Both the position numbers and the translations under genes were made by a program. The notes under the pieces were generated by a model. It was not told the DNA's origin, searched no databases, and was given only the letters and a program-made list of their open reading frames with translations. Shown here one piece after another: positions 27,972 through 36,495 of a DNA stretch of 64,000 bases (position 1 is its first letter; each line of letters begins with the position of its first letter). Source of the stretch: Demequina sp. NBRC 110052 (GTDB lineage Bacteria > Actinomycetota > Actinomycetes > Actinomycetales > Demequinaceae); assembly GCF_002090075.1 (NCBI RefSeq), contig NZ_BBRI01000003.1, positions 558,001 through 622,000 of the forward strand. The letters are read 5' to 3'.

Positions 27972-28681
27972 GCCATGCCTCCCTGCGGCTTCTGTCCGTA
28001 GACGTTCTGATAGCGGTCGAACAGCGCGTCAATCTTGTCCTGAGGGATCGGGACCAGGTCGCCGAGCTGCATTGCGATGTGGGTGGTGCGTGCGACGTCC
28101 TCGCACATCACCGCGGCCTTCACTGCGTCCTTGGCGTCCTTGCCGATGGTGAAGGGCCCGTGGTTGGCCATGAGCACCGCACGCGAGCGGTGGCCCGAGA
28201 GGGTCTCGACGATGCCGCGGCCGATCGAGTCGTCGCCGATGATCGCGAACGGTCCCACGGGAATCTCGCCGCCGAACTCGTCGGACATGCCGGTGATCGT
28301 GCACGGGATCGGCTCGTTGCGGGCCGCGAAGGCGGTCGCGTAGGTCGAGTGCGTGTGGACCACGCCGCCAACGTGGGGCATGTGGCGGTAGACGTACGCG
28401 TGGGCGGCGGTGTCGGAGGAGGGCGAGCGGTCCGAGCCGAGCGTGCCCGGGATGACGTTGCCGTCCAGGTCGCACACGACCATGTTCTCGGGCGCGAGCT
28501 CGTCGTAGCTCACGCCTGACGGCTTGATGACGAACAAGTCGTGGCCGGGCACGCGGCCGGACACGTTTCCGCCAGTCCAGATGACGAGCTGGTAGCGGGT
28601 GAGCTCGCTGTGCAGGTCGCTGACCTGCTTCCTGAGATCGACCACGGCCGCCTCGATGGCGGCGACGTCGTACTCGGTCAT
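27968..28681 (-). CDS. araD: L-ribulose-5-phosphate 4-epimerase
   Basis: A 237-residue class II aldolase-fold epimerase converting L-ribulose 5-phosphate to D-xylulose 5-phosphate. It has [10 protein letters not shown] near 56, [10 protein letters not shown] near 71, [12 protein letters not shown] with zinc His residues near 121-123, and a further His in HGPFTIGKD near 197. The ATG at 28681 follows AAGGAGGCCCTCA; an open frame continues upstream across the operator but has no good start. A LacI-type operator lies 30 bases upstream. Confidence 0.95.
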   Translation of the reverse strand: MTEYDVAAIEAAVVDLRKQVSDLHSELTRYQLVIWTGGNVSGRVPGHDLFVIKPSGVSYDELAPENMVVCDLDGNVIPGTLGSDRSPSSDTAAHAYVYRHMPHVGGVVHTHSTYATAFAARNEPIPCTITGMSDEFGGEIPVGPFAIIGDDSIGRGIVETLSGHRSRAVLMANHGPFTIGKDAKDAVKAAVMCEDVARTTHIAMQLGDLVPIPQDKIDALFDRYQNVYGQKPQGGMA

Positions 28682-28710
28682 TGAGGGCCTCCTTGCCTTC
28701 GCCGTGTAGA

Positions 28711-28724
28711 TGATAACGCTAACA
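28711..28724 (-). promoter_or_regulatory. LacI-type operator upstream of araD
   Basis: TGATAAC/GCTAACA is a 14-base imperfect palindrome around CG, close to the TGTTAGCGCTAACA pattern bound by actinobacterial arabinose repressors of the LacI family. It lies 30 bases upstream of the araD start. Confidence 0.75.
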
Positions 28725-28756
28725 TCGGTGGGGTGCGAACGGGACCGAGGTCCCAT

Positions 28757-28807
28757 GCCCGACGCGCTGGCCGGGGTATCCGCGCGTGCCCGGCCGCCGC
28801 GTCGGGC
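28757..28807 (-). terminator. Inverted GCCCGACGCG motif pair downstream of the LacI gene
   Basis: GCCCGACGCG at 28757-28766 faces its exact complement at 28798-28807, immediately after the regulator stop (28812) and before the araD promoter. The 31-base loop makes it a weak but plausible terminator. Confidence 0.4.
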
Positions 28808-28811
28808 GTCC

Positions 28812-29822
28812 TCACCTCGCCGCAGCCCCGACGGGCGCCACCGACGACCTGAGGACCAGCTCGGGCTCGAGCGGCTCGGTCGAGGGGGGCTCGGTTCCCG
28901 CGAGCGTCGCCTCGAGCAGGGCCACCGCGAGCATCCCGACGGCGCGGAAGTCCTGCTTGACGGTCGTGAGCGGCGGGAGCATGTGCGCGGATTCGGGGAT
29001 GTCGTCGAATCCGACCACGCTGAGGTCCTCCGGCACCTTCATCCCCGCATCGGACGCCGCGTGGATCAGGCCCATCGCCATCTGATCGTTGGCGCAGAAC
29101 ACTGCCGTCGCGGTGGGGTCGATGCGGCGATACGCCTCGAAGCCCGACTGCGGGCTCCAGTCGCCCTCGGCCATCCTGAGCCTCGCGAGGCCATGACGCG
29201 CCATGAAGCGCGTGTACGCATCGGCGCGCAGCTGCGCCTCGATCGAGTCGAGCGGACCCCGCACGTGCTGAATGCGGCGGTGGCCCTGCGCGTACAGATG
29301 CTCAAGCACTAGGTCTGCGCCACCCTGCTGGTCGACGGAGACGGACCAGCGGCCGCGCTCCTCTCCGGTGAGCAGATACGCCGTGGGAACCTCCGCGCCC
29401 ATCGAGTCGTGGACCTCGAGCACCTTGCGCGACGGCGCCATGATGACGAGCGCCTCGACCGAACGTCCATGGAGGAACTCGAGCGCCGCCTCGATCGAGC
29501 TGCGGCGGGACGCGGTCGCCGTGATGAGCGGCTGCAGTCCCGCGTCGCGCAGCGCATGCTCCACTGCGTACAGGCTGGACGTCGCTCCGAACGTGGGGTT
29601 ATCCGGCGCGATCACACCCACGACGCCCGTGCGGCCCGTCGCGAGCGAGCGAGCGGCAAGGTTGCGGCGGTACCCGAGCTCATCGATCGCGTCGAGCACG
29701 CGCTGGCGGGTGTCCGGTCGGATGCCCTCGAAGCCGTTGAGCACGCGTGACACCGTCTGATGCGAGACGTGGGCAAGCGCCGCCACGTCGTGCATGCTGG
29801 GACCTCGGGCGCCTCGGCCCAT
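28812..29822 (-). CDS. LacI family repressor, probable arabinose/galactose regulator
   Basis: A 336-residue LacI/GalR regulator. The helix-turn-helix MHDVAALAHVSHQTVSRVLN starts at residue 10, the hinge helix region RRNLAARSLATGRTGVVGV follows, then a periplasmic-binding-like effector domain (FCANDQMAMGLIHAA near 240). The ATG at 29822 follows a strong AAGGAGGTGGCGC; a longer frame upstream is not needed. It sits between araDA and galKE and near three like operators, so it probably controls all of them with L-arabinose or a related sugar as inducer. Confidence 0.9.
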   Translation of the reverse strand: MGRGARGPSMHDVAALAHVSHQTVSRVLNGFEGIRPDTRQRVLDAIDELGYRRNLAARSLATGRTGVVGVIAPDNPTFGATSSLYAVEHALRDAGLQPLITATASRRSSIEAALEFLHGRSVEALVIMAPSRKVLEVHDSMGAEVPTAYLLTGEERGRWSVSVDQQGGADLVLEHLYAQGHRRIQHVRGPLDSIEAQLRADAYTRFMARHGLARLRMAEGDWSPQSGFEAYRRIDPTATAVFCANDQMAMGLIHAASDAGMKVPEDLSVVGFDDIPESAHMLPPLTTVKQDFRAVGMLAVALLEATLAGTEPPSTEPLEPELVLRSSVAPVGAAAR

Positions 29823-29957
29823 GCGCCACCTCCTTGGGACGTCATGCGACCGCGGCTCGCGGTCGTCTGTCCTGGTCTGATCCATCCCGCACCCGTTCGC
29901 GCTGCGTTGCGCGGCCGGGACCTCTCGCCCTGGAGACGGGGACGGAGCTCAAGGACG

Positions 29958-29973
29958 ATGTTCACGGTAACAT
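29958..29973 (+). promoter_or_regulatory. LacI-type operator upstream of galK
   Basis: ATGTTCACGGTAACAT has perfect 5-base outer arms and a CG centre, matching the operators before araD and chvE. It lies 72 bases upstream of the galK start, in the region shared with the divergent LacI gene. Confidence 0.7.
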
Positions 29974-30045
29974 TCCTTGCACGGCACCGCGTACCCCCAT
30001 CGCCCTGCCGTGACCCAAACGATACCGATGCGAGGACCGATTTCC

Positions 30046-31239
30046 ATGAGCAACGATGCTCCCGCGACGCTCGGCGCCGCATCCGACCTCGCCGGGGCAG
30101 CCGCCTCGGCGCTCACGTCGCTCACGGGCGCGCAGCCCGATGGCGTGTGGTCGGCGCCCGGCCGCGTCAACCTGATCGGCGAGCACACCGACTACAACGA
30201 CGGACTCGTCCTCCCGTTCGCGATCGAACGTCGCACGTGGTGCGCGCTGCGCACCCGCGACGACCGCACGGTTCGCGTGTACTCGACCTTCTCCGACGAG
30301 GTGCACGAGCTGTCGCTCGACGCGATCGAGCAGGCCGAGTTCGCCGGCTGGAGCGCCTACGTCTTCGGCGTCATCTGGGCGCTCCACGAGCGCGGCGTCG
30401 ACCTTGCCGGGAGGCTCGGCGTAGACCTCGCCATCGCGTCGGACGTGCCCACCGGCGCCGGGCTGTCGTCCTCCGCCGCGATCGAGTGCGCGGTCGCCAC
30501 CGCGCTCAACGAGACGTGGCAGCTCGGCCTCGACTCCGGCGCACTCGCGCTCGCGTGCCAGCGCGCCGAGAACGTCGCCGTCGGCGCCCCCACCGGGATC
30601 ATGGACCAGACGGCATCCCTGCGCGGTGCCGAGGGCCACGCCGTGCTCCTCGACTGCCAGAGCCTCGTGTCCGAGCTCGTGCCGCTGCCGCTCGCACGTG
30701 AGGGGCTGACCCTGCTGGTCATCGACACGCACGTGACCCACGCCCACGCGACGGGCGGCTACGGCGCACGCCGCCGCTCATGCGAGGCGGGCGCCGAGGC
30801 GATGGGAGTGCCGTCGCTGCGCGCGCTCACCGAGGACGACCTGCCCGCCGCGCAGGACGCCCTCGACGACGAGACATTCAGGCGCGTGCGCCACGTCATC
30901 ACCGAGAACGCCCGCGTGATCGAGACCGCCGAGGTGCTCCGCGAGCACGGCCCGCGCGCCATCGGAGACCTGCTGCTCGCCTCGCACGCCTCGATGCGCG
31001 ACGACTTCGAGATCTCCGTGCCCGAGCTCGACCTCGCCGTCGAGACCGCCATGGCCCACGGCGCGATCGGTGCCCGCATGACGGGCGGCGGGTTCGGCGG
31101 CTCGGCCATCGCCCTCATACCCGTCGAGCGCCTCGCGGAGGCGTCCGACGCAGTGGTCGCCGCATTCTCCGAGGCCGGCTTCACGGCTCCGACCACCTTC
31201 ACGGTCACGCCGTCGGCGGGACCGCGCCGCGACAGCTGA
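30046..31239 (+). CDS. galK: Galactokinase
   Basis: A 397-residue GHMP kinase that phosphorylates galactose at C1. It has the galactokinase signature GRVNLIGEHTDYNDG near 46, the ATP loop PTGAGLSSSAAIE near 138, and GARMTGGGFGGSAIAL near 345. The ATG at 30046 is the third in-frame start; it follows CGAGGA and gives the usual N-terminus. It is divergent from the LacI gene and followed 61 bases later by galE. No galT is present in the window. Confidence 0.95.
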   Translation: MSNDAPATLGAASDLAGAAASALTSLTGAQPDGVWSAPGRVNLIGEHTDYNDGLVLPFAIERRTWCALRTRDDRTVRVYSTFSDEVHELSLDAIEQAEFAGWSAYVFGVIWALHERGVDLAGRLGVDLAIASDVPTGAGLSSSAAIECAVATALNETWQLGLDSGALALACQRAENVAVGAPTGIMDQTASLRGAEGHAVLLDCQSLVSELVPLPLAREGLTLLVIDTHVTHAHATGGYGARRRSCEAGAEAMGVPSLRALTEDDLPAAQDALDDETFRRVRHVITENARVIETAEVLREHGPRAIGDLLLASHASMRDDFEISVPELDLAVETAMAHGAIGARMTGGGFGGSAIALIPVERLAEASDAVVAAFSEAGFTAPTTFTVTPSAGPRRDS

Positions 31240-31300
31240 GCCACGCGTCTAGGCTTGCGTGGGACGGTCGCGCGACCGGACCTGAACGAGGAGGACACGC

Positions 31301-32275
31301 ATGAGCTGGCTCGTCACCGGAGGCGCCGGGTACATCGGAGCGCACGTCGTGCGCGCACTCGTCGACGCACGCATCGACCCCGTCGTGCTCGACGACCTGT
31401 CGTCGGGCCTCGAGAGCTTCGTGCCCGCGGACGTGCCCTTCGTGCGCGCCTCGATCCTGGACCGCGACGCGGTGCTCGGCGCGCTGCGCGACCACGGTGT
31501 CACCGGCGTGATCCACTGCGCCGGCTACAAGTACGCGGGCGAGTCCGTGAAGCACCCGCTGCACACCTACGAGCAGAACGTCGACGGCACACGCGTGCTC
31601 CTGTCCGCGATGGCCGAGGCCGAGGTCACCGGGCTCGTGTTCTCTTCGTCCGCGGGCGTGTACGGGACGCCGTCCACCGCCGTCGTCGACGAGCAGACCG
31701 GCACGTTCCCCGAGTCGCCCTACGGCGAGTCGAAGCTCATCGGCGAGTGGCTCATCCGCGACCAGGAGCGCGCCACCGCAGGCTCCGAGGCGCCCCTGAA
31801 GGCCACGAGCCTGCGCTACTTCAACGTCGTCGGCTCGTCTTACGAGGACATCTGGGACGCGTCGCCGCACAACCTGCTTCCCAAGGTGTTCGACCGCATC
31901 GTCGCGGGTCACTCGCCCGTCATCGCGGGCACCGACTACGACACGCCTGACGGCACGTGCGTGCGCGACTACGTGCACGTAGGCGACCTCGCGATCTCGC
32001 ACGTCGCCGCAGCGCGCGCCCTCGACGCGGGCGTCGGTCTCGAGAAGGTCTACAACCTCGGCTCCGGCGCCGGCAGTTCCGTACGCCAGATCATGGAGGC
32101 CATCGTGGCCGCCACCGGGACCGACCTCCCCATCGAGGAGGGTCCGCGGCGGCCCGGCGACCCCGCGAGCATCGTCGCCAAGGGCGAGCTCGCGACGCGC
32201 GACCTCGACTGGGAGATGCGCCACACTATCGAGGAGATGGTTGCGAGCGCCTGGGCCTCGCACCCCAAGGCCTGA
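31301..32275 (+). CDS. galE: UDP-glucose 4-epimerase
   Basis: A 324-residue NAD-dependent short-chain epimerase: the Rossmann loop TGGAGYIGAHVVRAL begins at residue 6, the catalytic region has SSSAGVYGTP with YGESKLIGEW (Tyr and Lys near 144-148), and LRYFNVVGS lies near 170. It interconverts UDP-galactose and UDP-glucose. AGGAGGACACGC precedes the ATG. It completes, with GalK, most of the Leloir pathway. Confidence 0.95.
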   Translation: MSWLVTGGAGYIGAHVVRALVDARIDPVVLDDLSSGLESFVPADVPFVRASILDRDAVLGALRDHGVTGVIHCAGYKYAGESVKHPLHTYEQNVDGTRVLLSAMAEAEVTGLVFSSSAGVYGTPSTAVVDEQTGTFPESPYGESKLIGEWLIRDQERATAGSEAPLKATSLRYFNVVGSSYEDIWDASPHNLLPKVFDRIVAGHSPVIAGTDYDTPDGTCVRDYVHVGDLAISHVAAARALDAGVGLEKVYNLGSGAGSSVRQIMEAIVAATGTDLPIEEGPRRPGDPASIVAKGELATRDLDWEMRHTIEEMVASAWASHPKA

Positions 32276-32294
32276 TCCGCACCCACCTGTCCAA

Positions 32295-32355
32295 CGCGTC
32301 GGGCATGCCAGCCTGACCCGGCCCCCGCGTCGGGCATCGCGCCCCAGCGTCGGGC
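32295..32355. repeat. Three direct copies of the CGCGTCGGGC motif
   Basis: CGCGTCGGGCAT occurs at 32295-32306 and 32326-32337, and AGCGTCGGGC at 32346-32355, in the 174-base gap between galE and the nucleobase permease. The same motif is found in several other intergenic regions of the window. Confidence 0.7.
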
Positions 32356-32449
32356 GCAACACCGGGACCCTCTCCCCATGCGCGTACCGCCGCATCCCGC
32401 TAGATTGCGGCCAGCCGCACACGCGGCGGGGGACGGCAAGGGAGCTGGA

Positions 32450-33823
32450 ATGAGCATGTTCACGTGGACGCTGCACGGTGAGGGGCGCACAGTCTCCTCC
32501 ACAGGGGCGGTCGCGCCCGACGAGAGACTCACCTATCCACGCACCATCGGCATCGGTGCGCAGCACGTGCTCGCCATGATGGGCGCCACGCTGCTGGTGC
32601 CCGCGCTCACGGGCATGCCCGCGTCGACCACGATGTTCTTCTCAGCGATCGGCACCGCGCTGTTCCTCACGATCACGCGCAACCGCGTCCCGAGCTACCT
32701 GGGCTCGAGCTTCGCATTCCTCGCCCCGCTCGGGGCCGCAGGGGTCACGAGCGCCAACGCACCGCTCGACGCGGAGACGATCGGGCGCGGCCTCGGCGGC
32801 GTACTCCTCGCGGGCATCCTGCTCACCGTGGTCGGACTCGTCGTCCACCTCCTGGGGGCCCACTGGATCGAGCGGCTCATGCCGCCGGTCGTCACCGGCG
32901 CGATCGTCGGACTGATCGGTCTCAACCTCGCAGGCGCCGCGCGCGGCCAGTGGGAGGCGAGCCCCTGGACGGCACTCGTGACGCTCGCCGCCGTGCTCAT
33001 CGCCATGGTCGCGTTCCGAGGGTTCCTGGGGCGCATCGCGATCCTGGTCGGCGCGGTCATCGGCGCAGTGTTCTCCGCGCTGCGCGGCGAGTGGACCACC
33101 GCGTCGGACTCGCTGGGCGGGCTGTCGCCAGTGGACTACATCGCCCAGGCCTCGTGGTTCGGGCTGCCGGAGTTCCACACCCCCACGTTCGAGCCGAGCG
33201 TGCTCGTCGCGTTCGTGCCCGTCGTGCTGATCCTCATGGCCGAGAACATCGGCCACCTCAAGTCCGTCACCGCCATGACCGGCCGCAACCTCGACCCCGA
33301 GACCGGTCGCGCTCTCATGGCGGACGGCCTCGCCACGACCGTCGCCGGACTCGGCGGCGGTTCCGGAACCACCACCTACGCCGAGAACATCGGCGTCATG
33401 GCCGCCACGCGCGTGTACTCGACGCTCGCGTACTGGGCCGCCGCCGCGTTCGCTCTGCTGCTGAGCCTCGTGCCGAAGTTCGGCGCGATGGTCGCCGTCA
33501 TACCCGCCGGCATCCTCGGAGGCCTCTCCACGCTGCTGTTCGGCCTCATCGCGATCCTCGGCGCGCGCATCTGGATCGAGAACCGCGTCGACTTCACCAA
33601 GCCCGTCAACCTCGTCACCGCCGGCGTGGCGCTCATCGTGGGCACCGCTGACTACACCGCAGTCGCCGGCTCCATGGTGTTCAACGGCATCGCGCTCGGC
33701 TCGGTCGCGGCGCTCGCGATCTATCACGGGCTCGGCTGGGTCGCCCGTGTGCGCGGTCTCGACACGGAGGAGACGCACGGCACGGTCGCCGACGCGCCGG
33801 CCGGGATGGTCGCCGACGACTGA
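32450..33823 (+). CDS. Uracil/xanthine permease (NCS2 family)
   Basis: A 457-residue nucleobase:cation symporter of the UraA branch with about 12-14 hydrophobic segments. QHVLAMMGATLLVPALTG near residue 38 and LMAENIGHLKSV near 263 (substrate-site Glu) plus GGGSGTTTYAENIGVMA near 304 are typical of UraA. A uracil preference is likely. The ATG follows AAGGGAGCTGGA. A large inverted repeat follows the stop. Confidence 0.9.
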   Translation: MSMFTWTLHGEGRTVSSTGAVAPDERLTYPRTIGIGAQHVLAMMGATLLVPALTGMPASTTMFFSAIGTALFLTITRNRVPSYLGSSFAFLAPLGAAGVTSANAPLDAETIGRGLGGVLLAGILLTVVGLVVHLLGAHWIERLMPPVVTGAIVGLIGLNLAGAARGQWEASPWTALVTLAAVLIAMVAFRGFLGRIAILVGAVIGAVFSALRGEWTTASDSLGGLSPVDYIAQASWFGLPEFHTPTFEPSVLVAFVPVVLILMAENIGHLKSVTAMTGRNLDPETGRALMADGLATTVAGLGGGSGTTTYAENIGVMAATRVYSTLAYWAAAAFALLLSLVPKFGAMVAVIPAGILGGLSTLLFGLIAILGARIWIENRVDFTKPVNLVTAGVALIVGTADYTAVAGSMVFNGIALGSVAALAIYHGLGWVARVRGLDTEETHGTVADAPAGMVADD

Positions 33824-33831
33824 CCTGCGCC

Positions 33832-33886
33832 CTGTGAGGCACTGGGTGCTCTCAGCGATCCCCGCCTAGCGCTGAGTGCCTCACAG
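33832..33886. repeat. Long inverted repeat between convergent genes (family copy 2)
   Basis: CTGTGAGGCACT at 33832-33843 faces its complement at 33875-33886, and the inner parts pair imperfectly. The outer 12 bases are the same as in the repeat at 17958-18012. It separates the convergent permease and peptidase genes and probably terminates both transcripts. Confidence 0.7.
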
Positions 33887-33903
33887 GAGGCGTCGCGGGG
33901 GCG

Positions 33904-34254
33904 TCAGGACCAGCCGAGCCGGTGCAGGCGCTCGTCGTCGATGCCGAAGTGGTGCGCGATCTCATGCACCACCGTGATCGCGACCTCCTCACGCACGTGG
34001 TCCGCGTCCTCGCAGACCCGCAGCGTCGGGTTCTTGAAGATCAGGATTCGATCCGGGAGTTCGCCGAAGCCGGTGTCCCCGCGATCCGTGAGCGCGATCC
34101 CGTCGTACAGACCCAGCAACTCGGGATCGTCGCCCTCGGGCTCGTCCTCGATGAGGATCACCACGTTGTCGAGCATGTCGAGTAGCTCGCCCGGGACAGC
34201 CTCGAGGGCGTCGTCCACTGCGGCCTCGAACTCCTCGTCAGACATCACGACCAT
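33904..34254 (-). CDS. Zincin-like metallopeptidase family protein
   Basis: A 116-residue cytoplasmic protein with the zinc-peptidase motif VVHEIAHHFGIDDERLH (HExxH near residue 98). The upstream part has RILIFKNPTLRVC and an acidic N-terminal helix; this is the layout of the small PF06262-type family. The substrate is unknown. The ATG at 34254 is used; the next ATG at 34245 is also possible. Confidence 0.87.
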   Translation of the reverse strand: MVVMSDEEFEAAVDDALEAVPGELLDMLDNVVILIEDEPEGDDPELLGLYDGIALTDRGDTGFGELPDRILIFKNPTLRVCEDADHVREEVAITVVHEIAHHFGIDDERLHRLGWS

Positions 34255-34298
34255 GTGCCCATCGTCGCACGGGGCGCGACCGCGGCCCCGCTCGCCGG

Positions 34299-34304
34299 TA
34301 TGAT
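34299..34304 (+). promoter_or_regulatory. Likely -10 box for the tRNA-Glu gene
   Basis: TATGAT lies 42 bases before the tRNA-Glu 5' end. No clear -35 was identified. Confidence 0.45.
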
Positions 34305-34345
34305 GGTCCACGGTCTCGGGGCCGCAGTGAGGGCCCCGAAGCGAT

Positions 34346-34418
34346 GCCCTCATCGTCTAGCGGCCTAGGACACCGCCCTTTCACGGCGGCAGCACGGGTT
34401 CGAATCCCGTTGGGGGTA
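34346..34418 (+). tRNA. tRNA-Glu (anticodon UUC)
   Basis: A 73-base cloverleaf with anticodon stem CCGCC/GGCGG, loop CTTTCAC (TTC) and T-arm CACGGGTTCGAATCCCGTT. The acceptor arm pairs with wobbles. CCA is not encoded. Confidence 0.95.
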
Positions 34419-34477
34419 CTTTGCACCGGCGCGGATGGTCTACACTGGTCTCCGCGCCTGTTGCGGGTGCGATGCAA

Positions 34478-34551
34478 GGCCCTGTAGCGCAGTTGGTTAG
34501 CGCGCCGCCCTGTCACGGCGGAGGTCGCGGGTTCAAGTCCCGTCAGGGTCG
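34478..34551 (+). tRNA. tRNA-Asp (anticodon GUC)
   Basis: A 74-base cloverleaf with acceptor GGCCCTG/CAGGGTC, anticodon stem CCGCC/GGCGG and loop CTGTCAC (GTC). TACACT at 34441-34446 is a possible -10 box. Confidence 0.95.
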
Positions 34552-34563
34552 CGGAAGCGACAG

Positions 34564-34584
34564 CCCCTTCTCGTAAGGGGTTTT
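34564..34584 (+). terminator. Terminator after tRNA-Asp
   Basis: CCCCTT pairs with AAGGGG around a CTCGT loop and is followed by TTTT, 12 bases after the tRNA. Confidence 0.85.
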
Positions 34585-34608
34585 CGTCCATCGGGGGTCA
34601 TCCCCCAC

Positions 34609-34681
34609 GGCTCTGTAGCTCAGTTGGTAGAGCGTTCGACTGAAAATCGAAAGGTCACCGGATCGACGCCGGTCGGAGCCA
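34609..34681 (+). tRNA. tRNA-Phe (anticodon GAA), island attachment site
   Basis: A 73-base cloverleaf with acceptor GGCTCTG/CGGAGCC, anticodon stem TTCGA/TCGAA and loop CTGAAAA (GAA). Its 3' half from the anticodon loop onward is repeated exactly at 46805-46841, so it hosts the genomic island to its right. The island restores a complete tRNA. Confidence 0.96.
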
Positions 34682-34682
34682 C
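34646..34682 (+). repeat. attL: 37-bp direct repeat in the tRNA-Phe 3' end
   Basis: These 37 bases are identical to 46805-46841. The pair bounds 12.2 kb that starts with a decayed integrase, the standard layout of an element integrated in a tRNA gene. Confidence 0.9.
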
Positions 34683-34683
34683 G

Positions 34684-34709
34684 AAACCCCTGCTACGGCG
34701 GGGGTTTTT
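34684..34709 (+). terminator. Terminator after tRNA-Phe
   Basis: AAACCCC pairs with GGGGTTT and the stem is followed by further T residues. It lies on the island side of attL. Confidence 0.8.
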
Positions 34710-34749
34710 CGTTTCTACCTGTGATCACTCTCGCATTGGTTCCGCACTC

Positions 34750-35541
34750 TCAGATCACCCCACCCAGCAGCACCGCCATCTTCTTCGCCGCCTCAACAGA
34801 GCCCTCCGCGCGCTCCATATGCACGTTCATCGTCATCGCGGGGTTCTCGTGGCCCAGGTTGTCCGCGATCTCAGTCGCTGACAGTCACCTATGGTCGAGC
34901 GTGCTCGCGACCGTCTTGCGGAAGGGGTGCGTCGACAGTCGGGGAGACTCGAGCGCGTCGCGGCGATCACCGATCCCCCTCTGCGTGTTCGACGGGTCGC
35001 GCAGTCGCATGAGCGGCGCACGGAACACCAGGTCGGAGAACTCGCCGAGTCGATCGATGCGACGACGCAGCAACGCCTCCGTCGCAGGCGGCAGCGGCGT
35101 CGTTCTCGCCGACTACTCCGTTTTCGCAAGGGGCTGGCGAATCGCGCCTCGGCTGTTGACGCGTACCGCCATCGCCTCGACCGTCGCGGTGCCTGCATCG
35201 AAGTCGACGGACGAGGCTTCGAGCCCACAGACCTCCGCGACTTGCCGCCCGGAGGCGAGCATGAAATCAATCAGCTCGCCCGTGTCCCAGCGTTTGAGAA
35301 CGTCGTCGTCACGAACAGCCTCAAGGAACCCTCGCAGCTCGCCGAGAGAAGTCGCCACCGCACCCCTAGCACCCTTGGACCTCTCGATGCGCTCGACACC
35401 ATGGCCGGGATTCCTTGCGATCGCGCCATTGCTGACAGCGAGCTGCAGCAGTCCACTCGAAGTCGACCGGCAGTTCTTCGTGGCGCCGGCGTCAGTCTCG
35501 TTCTTGTCCCGGTTGATGAGCGACTGAAGGCGACCAATAGC
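34750..35541 (-). pseudogene. Tyrosine integrase remnant
   Basis: A single minus-strand frame from the IS3 edge to 34750 reads as a phage-type tyrosine recombinase: core-binding part (LLQLAVSNGAIARNPGHGVE), catalytic start GELIDFMLASG with AEVCGLE, THPFRKTVASTL, IADNLGHENPAMTMNVHMER, and a C-terminal stop. Two in-frame stops break it: TAG at 35113-35115 and TGA at about 34885. The IS3 element has removed the N-terminus. The first catalytic Arg also appears changed (GRQVAE). It lies next to tRNA-Phe and once presumably integrated the island. Confidence 0.85.
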
Positions 35542-35566
35542 TGAATCGGCCTGAGTTTCGTTCCGC

Positions 35567-36490
35567 TCAGTTTCTTTGTCCGACAGACGCCACTGGGGCG
35601 GCTGCGAGGTCAGCGTAGTACTCGGCTTCGACCTCTTCGGGTGTTCTCATGCCGAGCTCGCCGTGCAGGCGCTGGTGGTTCCACCACCAGACGTATTCGA
35701 GGGTCGCGAGCTCGACCTGCTCGACGGTCCGCCACGGGCCACGCTGACGGATCAGCTCGGTCTTGTAGAGGTTGTTGATCGCCTCAGCCAGCGCATTGTC
35801 ATACGAATCGCCGACGGTTCCGGTCGACGGTTTCGCGCCGAGCTCAACGACGCGGTCGGTGTAGACCATCGAGTGATAGTTCGACCCGTGATCGGCGTGA
35901 TGGATCAATCCGGCCAGGTCGCCTCCGGCGTCCCAGGCAGCCATATCGAGCGCCTGAAGTGGCAAGATCTCGGCCTTGAGCGTCGACGCGACGTTCCAGC
36001 CCACGATCCTTCGCGAGAACACGTCAGTCACGAACGCGACGTAAGCGAAGCCGGACCACGTGGCGACGTACGTGATGTCGGCCACCCACAACCGCCGAGG
36101 ACCGGGCGCTCGGAAGTTGCGCTTCACGAGATCCTTCGGCATCGCCGTTTTCGGGTCCGACTTCGTGGTGAAGACGCGCTTGGACTTCTTCACCCCGCGA
36201 ACACCGGCGAGCCGCATGAGCCGTTCGGTCTGATCACGGCCGATCTCCCAGCCCTGACGCCGCATCAACGCATGCATCTTCCGCCGTCCGTAAACGCCGT
36301 AGTTCTCCGCATGCAGGCGAGCGACCTCGGGAACAAGCAGGTCATCGCGCAGAGCGCGGGCCGACGGCGTCCTGGTCTTCGCGGCGCGATAGCCACGAGA
36401 GGTGAGGAATCCCTGGACCGCCGGACGCAACACCCGGCAGATGGGCTCGACCCCGAACTGATCCTTGTGCTCATCGATGAAGCGGATCAT
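35567..36490 (-). CDS. IS3-family transposase orfB (integrase core)
   Basis: A 307-residue DDE transposase part: helix-turn-helix segment YGVYGRRKMHALMRRQGWEI near residue 63, then the rve core with the first Asp in LWVADITYVAT (near 137), the second in HHADHGSNYHS (near 200) and the Glu in DNALAEAINNLYKTEL (near 237). It is probably made as an OrfAB fusion by a -1 frameshift at a T-rich site (TTTTTC) near the end of orfA; read in that frame the two parts join smoothly. Confidence 0.93.
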   Translation of the reverse strand: MIRFIDEHKDQFGVEPICRVLRPAVQGFLTSRGYRAAKTRTPSARALRDDLLVPEVARLHAENYGVYGRRKMHALMRRQGWEIGRDQTERLMRLAGVRGVKKSKRVFTTKSDPKTAMPKDLVKRNFRAPGPRRLWVADITYVATWSGFAYVAFVTDVFSRRIVGWNVASTLKAEILPLQALDMAAWDAGGDLAGLIHHADHGSNYHSMVYTDRVVELGAKPSTGTVGDSYDNALAEAINNLYKTELIRQRGPWRTVEQVELATLEYVWWWNHQRLHGELGMRTPEEVEAEYYADLAAAPVASVGQRN

Positions 36491-36495
36491 CTCGG

